NCBI GenBank assembly: GCA_041485125.1
Contig: JBGPIT010000021.1
Span: 1 to 26,390, forward strand
Origin: JBGPIT01 sp041485125
Lineage (GTDB): Bacteria; Desulfobacterota; Binatia; UTPRO1
DNA length: 26,390 nucleotides
Reading direction: 5' to 3'
The notes under the pieces are model-generated. The model did not search any database. It saw only the letters and a list, made by a program, of their open reading frames with translations, and was not told the DNA's origin. The translations under genes were made by a program, and so were the position numbers. This document shows, in pieces, positions 13,329 through 20,753 of this stretch. The number at the start of each line of letters is the position of its first letter. Within the stretch, counting starts at the first letter, position 1.

Positions 13329-15122
13329 TTACTCGCCGACGGCTTTGAAGGCCGCCGGACCGTTGACCGTCGAGGTGTTGAACGTCGCCTCCCAGCACGC
13401 CTGCGTGGCGGTGTTCCGGAGCTGGACGATGACGGGCGGCGTCAGCGGCAGCACGGGGAGCGCGAGGTCAGATCCCCTGCCTTCGACGACGATCCTGGTG
13501 TCACCGTCGGCCAGCCCCTCGCGCAGGCGCAGCTCCGTCAGCCCGTCGGGCGTGCGGAGCCGGTCGCGGTAGCGGAAGCCGCCGCTGCTCGCCGTCCAGC
13601 ACGGCACCCCTGAGCAGCTTCCGTCGTGCGGCGCGGCGAGCGCCAGCAGCGGCTGCGCGCTCGCGGATGCGTCGTACACGCAGAGCGCGTAGCTGGCGTC
13701 CGCGGTGGGATCGCCGAAGTCCGCGAGCGGCGTCGCGTCGGCATGGGTCGACGTCCACCGCAGCACGTCGCGCGAATCGACCGTTCCGTGCGCGAACCGC
13801 AGGACGCTCGAGGATGGCTGGGCGGTGCCGCGACAATCGGCGTCCGGCACGGGCGCGCAGAGCTCGAGCCGGCAGACGGCCGAGCAGCCGTCGCCCGCGA
13901 TCGCGTTGCCGTCGTCGCACTGCTCGTCGCTGCCGATCAGGCCGTTCCCGCAACGGTCGGCGGCAAACACCGCGACCGCGTCGTCTTCGTGCCCCGCGAC
14001 GTACACGTGCGCCCCGTCGGGGCTCACGGCGATGGCGGAGGCGCGATTGATGCCGTCGACGCCGAGCCTCCCGTCGATCTTCGCTTCGACGAAGCTGAGC
14101 GCGCTGGTCGCGGCGTCGCGCTTGAAGACCGAGATCGCGTTCTCGTTCTCGCCCGCGACGTACACGTAGGCGCCGTCCGGGCTCACCGCGACCGCGAAGG
14201 CGCCGCCGAGCCCCGTCACGTCACCACGGTCACGCTCGAACTCGACGAACGTCAGCGCGCCGGTCGCCACGTCGCGTGCGAACGCCGCCACCGCGCCATC
14301 GTCGTGCCCCGTGACGTAGACGCTCGTGCCGTCGGGACTCACGGCCACCGCGGTCGGCCGGTCGATGCCGTCGACGCCGCCGATCAGGTGGATCTGCGCT
14401 TCGACGAACGTGAGCGCACCCGTCGACGCGTCGCGAGCGAACACCGCGACGCCGTCTCCCGCTCCACCGGTCACGTAGACGTCGGCGCCGTCGGGACTCA
14501 CGGTCACGGCGCTCGGCCGGCGGATCCCCATGACGCCGCCGGCGCCGTCGCGCTCCGCTTCGACGAACGTGAGCGCGCCGGTCGTGACGTCGCGCGCGAA
14601 GACCGCGACCGCGTCGTCGTGCTCGCCCGTCGCGTAGACATGCGCACCGTCGGGGCTTACCGCGACCGCGCTCGCGCGGTCGATGCCGTCGACGCCGCCG
14701 GCGCCGTCGCGCTTGGCCTCGACGAACGTCAGCGCGCCCGTGGCGCCGTCACGAGCGAGCACGACCAGCGCGTTGTCGCTCTCGCCGGTCACGTAGACGT
14801 GGGCACCGTCCGGACTGATCGCGAGCGCGCTCGGCATCCCGAGGCCGGTCACTCCCCCGACGCCATCGATGACGATGCCGGCGTACGTGAGGTCGCCCGT
14901 CGCGGGGTTGCGCGCGAACGTGGCGACCGAATGATCACCGATGCTCGCGACGTACACGTGCGCGCCGTCGGGACTGACCGTCAGCGCGATCGGGCCGTTG
15001 AGGCCGTCGACGGCAGCGCCGTCACGAACGAGCGAACGAAACGAAAGTCCGCCGGCCTGCGCCGGCGCGGCGAGCGCGAAGACGAGAAGACCGACGGATC
15101 CGAGAATGCGACCTGATGCCAT
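13329..15122 (-). CDS. Secreted seven-bladed beta-propeller (YVTN/lactonase-like repeats) with DUF4215-type Cys motif
   Basis: The 597-residue product has a signal peptide (LGSVGLLVFALAAPAQA). It then has seven ~53-residue repeats of the form AVAVSPDGAHVYVTG...AVAVFARD...TGALTFVEA. The last repeat lacks its final strand, and the segment LSFRSLVRDGAAVDGLN just after the signal peptide supplies the matching sequence. This suggests a ring closed by N- and C-terminal strands. Next, at about residues 391-420, comes CGNGLIGSDEQCDDGN...GDGCSAVC, a DUF4215-type motif. The C-terminal ~180 residues have a beta-rich domain with several Cys. It is probably exported and binding or scaffolding; a 6-phosphogluconolactonase-type activity is possible but not shown. 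It heads a two-gene unit with the Cys-rich protein at 11489-13315. Confidence 0.87.
   Translation of the reverse strand: MASGRILGSVGLLVFALAAPAQAGGLSFRSLVRDGAAVDGLNGPIALTVSPDGAHVYVASIGDHSVATFARNPATGDLTYAGIVIDGVGGVTGLGMPSALAISPDGAHVYVTGESDNALVVLARDGATGALTFVEAKRDGAGGVDGIDRASAVAVSPDGAHVYATGEHDDAVAVFARDVTTGALTFVEAERDGAGGVMGIRRPSAVTVSPDGADVYVTGGAGDGVAVFARDASTGALTFVEAQIHLIGGVDGIDRPTAVAVSPDGTSVYVTGHDDGAVAAFARDVATGALTFVEFERDRGDVTGLGGAFAVAVSPDGAYVYVAGENENAISVFKRDAATSALSFVEAKIDGRLGVDGINRASAIAVSPDGAHVYVAGHEDDAVAVFAADRCGNGLIGSDEQCDDGNAIAGDGCSAVCRLELCAPVPDADCRGTAQPSSSVLRFAHGTVDSRDVLRWTSTHADATPLADFGDPTADASYALCVYDASASAQPLLALAAPHDGSCSGVPCWTASSGGFRYRDRLRTPDGLTELRLREGLADGDTRIVVEGRGSDLALPVLPLTPPVIVQLRNTATQACWEATFNTSTVNGPAAFKAVGE
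13960..15010 (-). repeat. Tandem ~159-bp coding repeats of the propeller gene
   Basis: Seven in-frame repeats of about 156-159 bp encode the propeller blades. They are similar at DNA level, with recurring GTCAGCCCCGACGG-like cores on the minus strand, which makes the gene a plausible site for blade gain or loss by recombination. Confidence 0.75.
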
Positions 15123-15273
15123 GACGGAGCCCCCCTTTGTCTGTCGCCGCCATCAAACGCGCTTCCGGGCTCGCCGACCGCTTCTCGACGAAGAACTGCG
15201 AGGGGACGAGGACATCGGGCGTGATCGCCCTCTCTTCGACGTCACCGCCCCAGCTTCCGGTCACGTCGATCAT
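15022..15273 (-). pseudogene. Possible truncated small gene overlapping the propeller start
   Basis: An ATG at 15273 (or GTG at 15276) sits just after GGAGG at 15281-15285. The first ~45 codons have GC-rich third positions and a protein-like sequence (DVLVPSQFF...SPEARLMAA). The frame then enters the signal-peptide region of the propeller gene and turns Arg-rich. I read it as the 5' stub of an older gene cut short by the propeller gene, or possibly a leader peptide. No family can be assigned firmly. Confidence 0.25.
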
Positions 15274-15537
15274 CACGAACCCTCCACCGCATCGCAGAGC
15301 AAAGCGCGCGCCAGCCCCGCGCCCATCGGCTGCGTGCGACGAACGCGGCCGAGCTTCGCACGCCTGCGAATATCAGCGTGCAGGATACGCGCGCGCCGGA
15401 AACCCGAGGTCGACGATGCAAGCGTGGCGATCGCAGCACGGGGCGAGCGCGCCCTGCCGGCCGCCGTCAGCGGGCAGATTGGCGGCGTTCGCGTGCGCGC
15501 GAGCTCCATGTGGGCGAGCTGCGCTCCGACACGCCGC
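15123..15537. other. 415-bp gap upstream of the propeller gene
   Basis: Apart from the possible gene stub at 15130-15273, I see no gene here. One perfect inverted repeat, TTCGCA-CGCC-TGCGAA, lies at 15355-15370 and could be an operator or small hairpin. The gap is the only sizeable break in the minus-strand run, so the propeller operon promoter is probably here; no boxes could be assigned. Confidence 0.45.
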
Positions 15538-15972
15538 TCAGACGTCGAGTGTGACCTCCGCTTCCCAGCCGCCGTCTCCGGCCGGCACGACCTTCAGGCC
15601 GTGGAGCGTGACGGCTTTCACGTCGGCCGCGAGCGCGTGGCGCGTGCCGTCGATCGGCTCACCGTGCAGCTCGGCGGTGACGCGGTAGCCGGCTGGCGCC
15701 TCCGCAACGCGGACGTGGCCGGCGCGCAGCATGAGGCCCTTCGCGTCCTTGTGGAAGACGATCTCGTCGAGAAAGCGCATCAGGAGGAGATCGAGCGCGG
15801 CGGCCTCGACCGAGAGCGGCAGCGTGACCGCCGGCCGCACCGAGTCGAGCTCCTCGACCATGCAGTTGGTCGTCGCGTCGGCCGCGGCGGTGAAGAGCTC
15901 GTCGAGATCGCGGCCCGACGCGCGGAACGTCACGTCGCTGGTGACTGCGTCCTCGAGGTACTCGTACGGCAT
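15538..15972 (-). CDS. Archease (RtcB activator)
   Basis: The 144-residue protein matches archease. It has the TSDVTFRASGRDLDELFTAA opening (the family has H/T-x-D-V-x-x-x-x-G), a central FLDEIVFHKDAKGL segment, and the C-terminal VKAVTLHGLKV followed by an acidic end (VTLDV). Archease speeds GMP transfer to RtcB and lets it turn over several times; its acidic residues bind the metal used in that step. It starts 31 bp after the rtcB stop, so rtcB-archease is an operon. The residue before TSDV is Ala rather than the common His, a minor departure. The ATG at 15972 has no strong ribosome-binding site, which fits translational coupling. Confidence 0.9.
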   Translation of the reverse strand: MPYEYLEDAVTSDVTFRASGRDLDELFTAAADATTNCMVEELDSVRPAVTLPLSVEAAALDLLLMRFLDEIVFHKDAKGLMLRAGHVRVAEAPAGYRVTAELHGEPIDGTRHALAADVKAVTLHGLKVVPAGDGGWEAEVTLDV

Positions 15973-16003
15973 CGGTCCGGGTGCTCGCGAACGCGGGCGG
16001 CGC

Positions 16004-17461
16004 TCAGCCTTTGACGTTGCCGAGGGGCGTCAAGCGCGCGACCGGGCGGCTCAACCCGGCATGGGCCGTCGCGTCGACGACGGCGTCGATGTCCTTGTAG
16101 GCCGCGCCGGCCTCTTCGGCGAGGCCCGCGAACGAGACCGAGCGCACGTAGATGCCGCGGGCCTCCATCGAGCGCTGCAGGTCACGCCCATGGAAGAGCT
16201 TCTTCGCCTTGGTGCGGCTCATCGTCCGCCCGCTGCCGTGAGCAGTGCTGAAGAACGCGGCGCCGCCGGTGCGCGCGCCGCAGAGCAGGTACGATCCGGT
16301 CTCCATGCTGCCGCCGATGATCACGGGCTGGCCGGTCTCGGCATACTCGGGCGGCAGCCCCGGCGCGTGCGGACCGAACGCGCGCGTCGCGCCCTTGCGG
16401 TGGACGAGCAGCTCCCGCTCGATGCCGTCCACCACGTGGGTCTCGAGCTTGGCGGTGTTGTGGGCGACGTCGTAGACCATGCGCAGGCCGAGATCGGCGG
16501 GATCGCGACCGAAGACCGCGCCGAAGACCTCGCGAATCCGGTGCAGGATCACCTGCCGGTTCGCGAACGACATGTTCGCGGCGCATTTCATCGCGGCGAA
16601 GTAGCGCTGACCCTCGTGCGATCGGAAGGGCGCGCACGCGAGCTCGCGATCGATGATCTCGAGACCGAACTTCGCCGTCATCGCGTGGAGGAAAACCTGA
16701 AGATAGTCGGTCGCGACCTGGTGGCCGAAGCCGCGGCTGCCGCAGTGGAACATCACGACGATCTGATTTGGGCGCGTGATCCCGAGCCGCGCGGCGAGCG
16801 CGGCGTCGACGACGTGCTCGGCCCTCGCGACTTGGATCTCGAGGTAGTGGTTGCCCGAGCCGAGGGTCCCAATCTGGTGGGCGCCGCGCTCGATCGCGCG
16901 CGCGCTCACCGCCGACGCGTCGGCGCCCGCGAAGCAACCGCCCTCCTCGGTCCGCGCCAGATCCTCGCGGGTGCCGTAGCCACGCCGCACGCACCAGCGC
17001 GCGCCCTGCTCGATGACCTCGCGGAACTCGGTGTCGTCGAGCTTCAGAAAGCCGCTGCTGCCGACGCCGGCCGGGACTCGCCGGCAGAGCGTGTCCACGA
17101 GCTCGTGCAGCTTCGGCTGCACCTCGTCGAGTGTGAGGTCCGTCAGCACCAGGCGCATGCCGCAGTTGATGTCGAAGCCGATCCCGCCCGGCGAGATGAC
17201 GCCGGAGTCCGGATCCATGGCGGCAACGCCGCCGATCGGAAACCCGTAGCCCCAGTGCGCGTCGGGCATGACGCAGCTCGCGCCGACGATGCCGGGGAGG
17301 GTCGCGACGTTCGCGGCCTGCTTGAAGACCGTGTCGTCCATCGCATGCAGGAGCGGCTCCGATGCGAAGATGCGCAGCGGAACCCGCATGCCGGGACGGA
17401 GACCCGGCGGCAGCTCCCAGACGCAGTCGGCGACGCGCTTGATGCCTTCGGGGGCGCTCAC
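16004..17461 (-). CDS. rtcB: RNA-splicing ligase RtcB
   Basis: With the GTG at 17461 as start the protein has 485 residues, close to the archaeal length. The metal-binding and catalytic residues then fall almost in register with Pyrococcus RtcB. They are Cys100 in DINCG, Asn203-His205 region in GSGNHY, His239 in FHCGSRG, His334 in YDVAHN, and the guanylylated His408 in AHGSGRTMSR. RtcB joins RNA 2',3'-cyclic phosphate or 3'-phosphate ends to 5'-OH ends using GTP and Mn2+. A second GTG at 17518 overlaps the end of the upstream gene and is the alternative start. The gene is preceded by the ribosome hibernation factor and followed by archease, on one transcript. All key residues are present, so it should be active. 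Confidence 0.94.
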   Translation of the reverse strand: MSAPEGIKRVADCVWELPPGLRPGMRVPLRIFASEPLLHAMDDTVFKQAANVATLPGIVGASCVMPDAHWGYGFPIGGVAAMDPDSGVISPGGIGFDINCGMRLVLTDLTLDEVQPKLHELVDTLCRRVPAGVGSSGFLKLDDTEFREVIEQGARWCVRRGYGTREDLARTEEGGCFAGADASAVSARAIERGAHQIGTLGSGNHYLEIQVARAEHVVDAALAARLGITRPNQIVVMFHCGSRGFGHQVATDYLQVFLHAMTAKFGLEIIDRELACAPFRSHEGQRYFAAMKCAANMSFANRQVILHRIREVFGAVFGRDPADLGLRMVYDVAHNTAKLETHVVDGIERELLVHRKGATRAFGPHAPGLPPEYAETGQPVIIGGSMETGSYLLCGARTGGAAFFSTAHGSGRTMSRTKAKKLFHGRDLQRSMEARGIYVRSVSFAGLAEEAGAAYKDIDAVVDATAHAGLSRPVARLTPLGNVKG

Positions 17462-17492
17462 GGCGTGTGCATCTGGAGGAGCTCGGGCGCGC

Positions 17493-18071
17493 TCACGTCG
17501 TGACCGGCCGCTCGGCACCCGCGCGCAGGAGCGGATGGACGCTGCTCGCCTGCGGTCCGGCGTCTCCCTGCTCCTCGACGAATCGCACCGCGGTGCCGAC
17601 CGTCAGTGCGTCGAAGCCGCCGTCGAGGACGCTGTTGCGGTGGAAATAGATCTCACGGCCGCCCGAGGTCTCGATGAAGCCGTGGTCGCGCTCAGGAAAA
17701 AGCGCGCGCACCTCGCCGTGGGGCGCTTCCTCGTGACGCTTGACGTCGGCTCGGCGGCGCCGGACGTAGTCCTCGATCCGGCGGGCCACCGCATCGAAAG
17801 CGTCGCGGATCGCGACGTACACGTCCTCGTGCGCATGGTCCTCCTGCGGGTCGCGGCCCACGACGAGCCCGCCGCCCGGCAGCGTCAGATTCACCTTGAC
17901 GTGAAAGAGCCTGCCCTGATGGTGGTGACGGTGCGGGATCTCGATCAGGACGTGGCACCCGATGATCTGCTCGGCGAACCGTTCGAGCTTCGCCGCCTTC
18001 TCGCGGACGGCGGCATCGATCGCCTCGGAACGCTCGAGTTGACGATACGTGATGCGCAGCGGGATTTGCAT
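17493..18071 (-). CDS. Ribosome hibernation factor (HPF/RaiA family) with C-terminal cold-shock domain
   Basis: The 192-residue protein has an HPF/RaiA domain at about residues 1-105 (PLRITYRQLERSEAIDAAV, then AHEDVYVAIRDAFDAVARRIED). A cold-shock RNA-binding domain follows at ~118-179. Its GFIET and YFHRNSV segments take the place of the RNP motifs. HPF/RaiA proteins bind the 30S subunit at the decoding and mRNA channel and silence ribosomes in stress; the cold-shock domain adds RNA binding. The HPF-CSD combination is known from other proteobacterial stress loci. The start is fixed by GGAGG five bases before the ATG at 18071, against a longer open frame. The GYD gene lies 11 bp upstream and rtcB follows at once. 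Confidence 0.91.
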   Translation of the reverse strand: MQIPLRITYRQLERSEAIDAAVREKAAKLERFAEQIIGCHVLIEIPHRHHHQGRLFHVKVNLTLPGGGLVVGRDPQEDHAHEDVYVAIRDAFDAVARRIEDYVRRRRADVKRHEEAPHGEVRALFPERDHGFIETSGGREIYFHRNSVLDGGFDALTVGTAVRFVEEQGDAGPQASSVHPLLRAGAERPVTT

Positions 18072-18076
18072 GATTT

Positions 18077-18081
18077 CCTCC
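18077..18081 (-). promoter_or_regulatory. Ribosome-binding site of the HPF-cold-shock gene
   Basis: GGAGG on the minus strand, five bases before the ATG at 18071, fixes the start. Confidence 0.8.
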
Positions 18082-18082
18082 G

Positions 18083-18373
18083 TCAGCCGATCAGCGACTC
18101 GAAGCGCTGCCACGGCAGCGCGGTCCACGTTTCGGTGACTGCGTGACCAAACGAGCGTACGATCATTACGACCTTCGCCGCCACCGTCTCATCTGGCGCG
18201 TCGAAGAGATCGAGATAGTCGTACGGGCCGAGGATCGCGTAGTTGGCGATCCAGGTAACGCTCGGACATTGATCGCGGATCCGCGCGCTGACCGCTTTCT
18301 CGAGCGTCTTCAGCTCGTGCGGAGCCTTCACGGAATCGGGCGTCAAGCGTGTGAGCAGCACGAATGTCGGCAC
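18083..18373 (-). CDS. GYD domain protein
   Basis: The 96-residue protein has the GYD-family pattern: the opening PTFVLLTRLTPDSVK, the centre WIANYAILGPYDYLDLFDAP (LGxYD in place of the common LGxYD/GYD), and the closing ETWTALP. GYD proteins are small ferredoxin-fold proteins of unknown function, often near stress genes. The start codon is GTG at 18373; GGAGG lies rather far upstream (about 12 bases). It is the first gene of the minus-strand run with the hibernation factor and rtcB. It is divergent from the metallo-beta-lactamase-fold gene, with about 95 bp between them to hold both promoters. Confidence 0.88.
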   Translation of the reverse strand: MPTFVLLTRLTPDSVKAPHELKTLEKAVSARIRDQCPSVTWIANYAILGPYDYLDLFDAPDETVAAKVVMIVRSFGHAVTETWTALPWQRFESLIG

Positions 18374-18468
18374 GGTGCGTGTGTCCTCCCTCTTTGAAGT
18401 CCGTCATCGATCGTGAAGCAACTGTCGCGCCACCGCCGGCATCCACGTCCGGAGCGGCTTTCTCGATC

Positions 18469-19305
18469 ATGGGCCGCAAGCAGCTCCCGGATTCGAGAAC
18501 GACGGCGCGGGCTGTCCGAGGCGGCGTCGGGAGGCGGCATCCGCGCCGGCGAAGCTCGCGGCGGCTTCGGCTCCTTTTCCTCGGAACCGGGGCGAGCGGC
18601 GGGACCCCGGGGCAAGACAGGTCGCGCCGGCGCGAGAGCGCGCTCTTCGTGTCCGGCGCTTGCAACGTGCTGATTGACGTCACCCGCCACGCCGCCGTGC
18701 AGCTCGCGGAAGTCGACCACATCGATCTGATTCTTCTCACCCATGGCCATCGCGACGCATGCGGCGGGATGGCCGCGCTGCGGCGGTGGTGGCTCGCGCA
18801 CCTCAGCGCGCCGCGGGCGCCGATCCCGGTGCTGGCAAGCCCGGAGACGATCAGCGTGGTCCGCCGGATTTACCGGCGTCTCGACCACTGCACCTTCGTC
18901 CCGGTCGCCGACCGAGAGGAGCGCGACGAGCGCGGTCTCCGCATCACCGCCCTCGAGGTGCCACACGCGCCGGAGCCGTCCTTCCGCACCTACGCGTGGA
19001 AGATCGCGGCCGGCGGCCACGCCGTCGTCTACGCTTCCGACGTCGCACGTCTCACTGCGCGCCTCGCGCGCTTCGCCCGCGATGCGAGCGTCCTCATCAT
19101 CGACGGTGCGATGTGGCGGCGCCGGCTGTTTTCGCATCTCACGATCGACCGAGCCTTGCCGCGGGTGTGTGGGTGGCCGGTCGTGCGCATCGTCCTGACG
19201 CAGATCGGACGGAGCGCCCCGCCCCACGACGCGCTCACGCGTGCGGTGCGCCGGCTGTGTCCGCGGGCCCGCCCGGCGTGGGACGGCATGCAAGTCGACG
19301 TCTGA
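18469..19305 (+). CDS. Metallo-beta-lactamase-fold hydrolase (PhnP/RNase Z-like)
   Basis: The C-terminal 245 residues have the fold's landmarks. These are LRLLFLGTGASGGTPG, typical of the PhnP/RNase Z branch, the metal motif LLTHGHRDACGG, VPHAPEP, the bridging Asp in VVYASDVA, and a late His in FSHLTID. PhnP cleaves cyclic phosphates and RNase Z processes tRNA 3' ends. The canonical H-x-H-x-D-H has Ala97 instead of the last His, so one metal site may be changed. The first ~30 residues are Arg-rich and start choice is uncertain; ATG 18469 is used, and a start near LRLLFLG would also fit. Its position, divergent from the hibernation/rtcB operon, hints at an RNA-related role (inference). Confidence 0.78.
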   Translation: MGRKQLPDSRTTARAVRGGVGRRHPRRRSSRRLRLLFLGTGASGGTPGQDRSRRRESALFVSGACNVLIDVTRHAAVQLAEVDHIDLILLTHGHRDACGGMAALRRWWLAHLSAPRAPIPVLASPETISVVRRIYRRLDHCTFVPVADREERDERGLRITALEVPHAPEPSFRTYAWKIAAGGHAVVYASDVARLTARLARFARDASVLIIDGAMWRRRLFSHLTIDRALPRVCGWPVVRIVLTQIGRSAPPHDALTRAVRRLCPRARPAWDGMQVDV

Positions 19306-19308
19306 GCC

Positions 19309-19333
19309 AGCGCGGTCAGCGCTCGGGGTTTTC
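19309..19333 (+). terminator. Weak possible terminator after the MBL-fold gene
   Basis: AGCGC-GGTCA-GCGCT forms a five-base-pair stem at 19309-19323, followed by CGGGG and TTTT at 19329-19332. The stem is short and the T-run is brief and offset, so this is tentative. Confidence 0.25.
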
Positions 19334-19450
19334 TCAAGCGTGCGTTGCGGATGGGCCGTATTCCCAAGTTCGGGAGCGGGCGTTCAACAAATCCGAGGCA
19401 TGCGCACCGGCAACGCATTTGCTCATGGAACCATGAAGGGGAATCGTCGG

Positions 19451-19573
19451 ATGAAAGTCGAAGGGCTCATGACGAGACACGTGCACAACTGCTCACCGAA
19501 CGACTCGCTGACCTGCGCCGCGCACCGGATGCGGGATGCGGACGACGGCTGGCAGCTGACCATCGCCGCGTAA
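19451..19573 (+). pseudogene. Truncated CBS-domain gene
   Basis: The ATG at 19451, with AAGGGG upstream, opens a frame encoding KVEGLMTRHVHNCSPNDSL and then CAAHRMRDADDGW. This is the usual start of a small stress-linked CBS-domain protein (V-x-x-LMT-x-x-V-x-x-CSPNDSL...AA-x-x-M...D-x-G). The frame stops after 40 residues, before the first beta-strand pair of the CBS fold is complete. No other frame continues it before the stress-protein gene begins at 19595. A normal gene of this type has at least ~140 codons, so this is a remnant left by a deletion. Confidence 0.65.
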
Positions 19574-19594
19574 GGGCGTGCGAAGTCCGCCGCG

Positions 19595-20695
19595 ATGGAG
19601 CGCCACGGGACGACCTTGTCGATGATCGGGCACGCGCTCGTGCGCGGTCGCACGGAATCCGGATCAGGCTCGACGCCGGCCGTGCCGTCGCCGGAGCGCC
19701 GGGAGGACGTACCTTGCGGGGCAGCCGCGATCCGACACGTGCTGGTGCCGCTCGACGGCTCCACGCTCTCGGAATGCGCGCTGCCGTTTGCCGCCGCCGT
19801 CGCTCGCGCGCTCTCGGCGCGTATCACGCTTCTTCGCGTGCTCGAGTTTCCGAGCCGCGGTGATCCATCGGTGCGCGCGGTCGATCCGCTCGAATGGGAG
19901 ATGCTGCGCGCCGAGGCGCACGGCGGGCTCAGCCGGCTCCAGGCGGAGCTCGAGAGCGGCGGGCTGACCGTGGCTGTCGAGTTGCGCGATGGCCGCTCGG
20001 CGGAGCAGGTCATCCAGTTCGCGAGCGAGCACGCAGTCGACCTCATCGCCCTCTCGAGCCACGGCGAGGGTGGCGTGACGGGATGGGCCCTGAGCAGCAC
20101 CGCGCAGAAGGTGATCGCCCGCGCGCACACCTCCGTGCTGATCGTGCCCGCCTATTCCGCGGGCACCCGGCGCGTCGGCGAGCTCCGTTTCCGCCGCATC
20201 CTGGTGCCGCTCGACTGCTCGCCGCGGGCCGAATGCGTGCTGCCGCTCGCGGAGGCGCTTGCCGGCGTGGAGCACGCGGAGCTGATCCTCGCGCACGTCG
20301 TGCCCGAGCCGGAGATGCCGCGGCGCATGCCGCCGTCGGCGGACGACCTCGCGCTGGCGGCGCGGCTGACGGAGCGCAACCGTGTCGAGAGCACGCACTA
20401 CCTGACGCAGCTGCGGGATCGGCTGCGGCTGCGCGGTGTCAAGGCCGCGATGCGTACGGTCGCGTCGATGCGTCGGGCACGCGCGCTGCGCGACCTCGCC
20501 GACCGCGAGGACATCGATCTCGTCGTTCTCTCCGCCCACGGCTGCACCGGCGATGCGAGCGAACGATACGGAACGGTCGCGGCCCGGCTCATTCAAGAGA
20601 GCGCGAGACCGTTGATCGTGTACCAGGACCTCGGTGAAGCCGTCCACGCGACGACGCGCGCCGAAGAAGCGGCCCGGAGCCATCCGGGCCATTGA
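19595..20695 (+). CDS. Universal stress protein with two tandem USP domains
   Basis: The 366-residue protein has two UspA domains at about residues 47-185 and 199-345. Each starts with the nucleotide-binding strand (HVLVPLDGS, RILVPLDCS) and ends near a G-x2-G loop (SSHGEGGVTG, SAHGCTGDAS). In domain 1 the last part of the ATP motif reads LSST instead of GS/GT. In domain 2 the spacing before GT is shorter than G-x2-G-x9-G. ATP binding is therefore uncertain in both. The ATG at 19595 has no good ribosome-binding site; a downstream start is possible, because the first ~45 residues lack homology. It lies 21 bp after the CBS remnant and just ahead of the glucan synthase gene. Confidence 0.9.
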   Translation: MERHGTTLSMIGHALVRGRTESGSGSTPAVPSPERREDVPCGAAAIRHVLVPLDGSTLSECALPFAAAVARALSARITLLRVLEFPSRGDPSVRAVDPLEWEMLRAEAHGGLSRLQAELESGGLTVAVELRDGRSAEQVIQFASEHAVDLIALSSHGEGGVTGWALSSTAQKVIARAHTSVLIVPAYSAGTRRVGELRFRRILVPLDCSPRAECVLPLAEALAGVEHAELILAHVVPEPEMPRRMPPSADDLALAARLTERNRVESTHYLTQLRDRLRLRGVKAAMRTVASMRRARALRDLADREDIDLVVLSAHGCTGDASERYGTVAARLIQESARPLIVYQDLGEAVHATTRAEEAARSHPGH

Positions 20696-20701
20696 GCCTC
20701 G

Positions 20702-20723
20702 GCGCGACGCCGGGACGTCGCGC
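20702..20723 (+). other. Strong hairpin between the stress-protein and glucan synthase genes
   Basis: GCGCGACG and CGTCGCGC form a perfect eight-base-pair stem with a six-base loop, starting seven bases after the stress-protein stop. There is no T-run, so it is not a classic terminator. It could protect the 3' end of the upstream message or slow read-through. Confidence 0.5.
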
Positions 20724-20753
20724 GCGACCGGCGTAGGCGGCGCGGGCGATCGC

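Noticed and set aside
13960..15010. CRISPR-like periodic repeats
   Set aside because: The period is about 159 bp and in frame. The repeats are protein blades and there are no cas genes.
13626..15116. 496-codon plus-strand frame with regular repeats
   Set aside because: Its repeats are the antisense reading of the propeller blades. The minus strand has a signal peptide and YVTN-type motifs.
15731..17503. 590-codon open frame antisense to rtcB and archease
   Set aside because: Shadow produced by GC-rich third positions. The minus strand carries the complete RtcB active site, and this frame has no recognisable domain.
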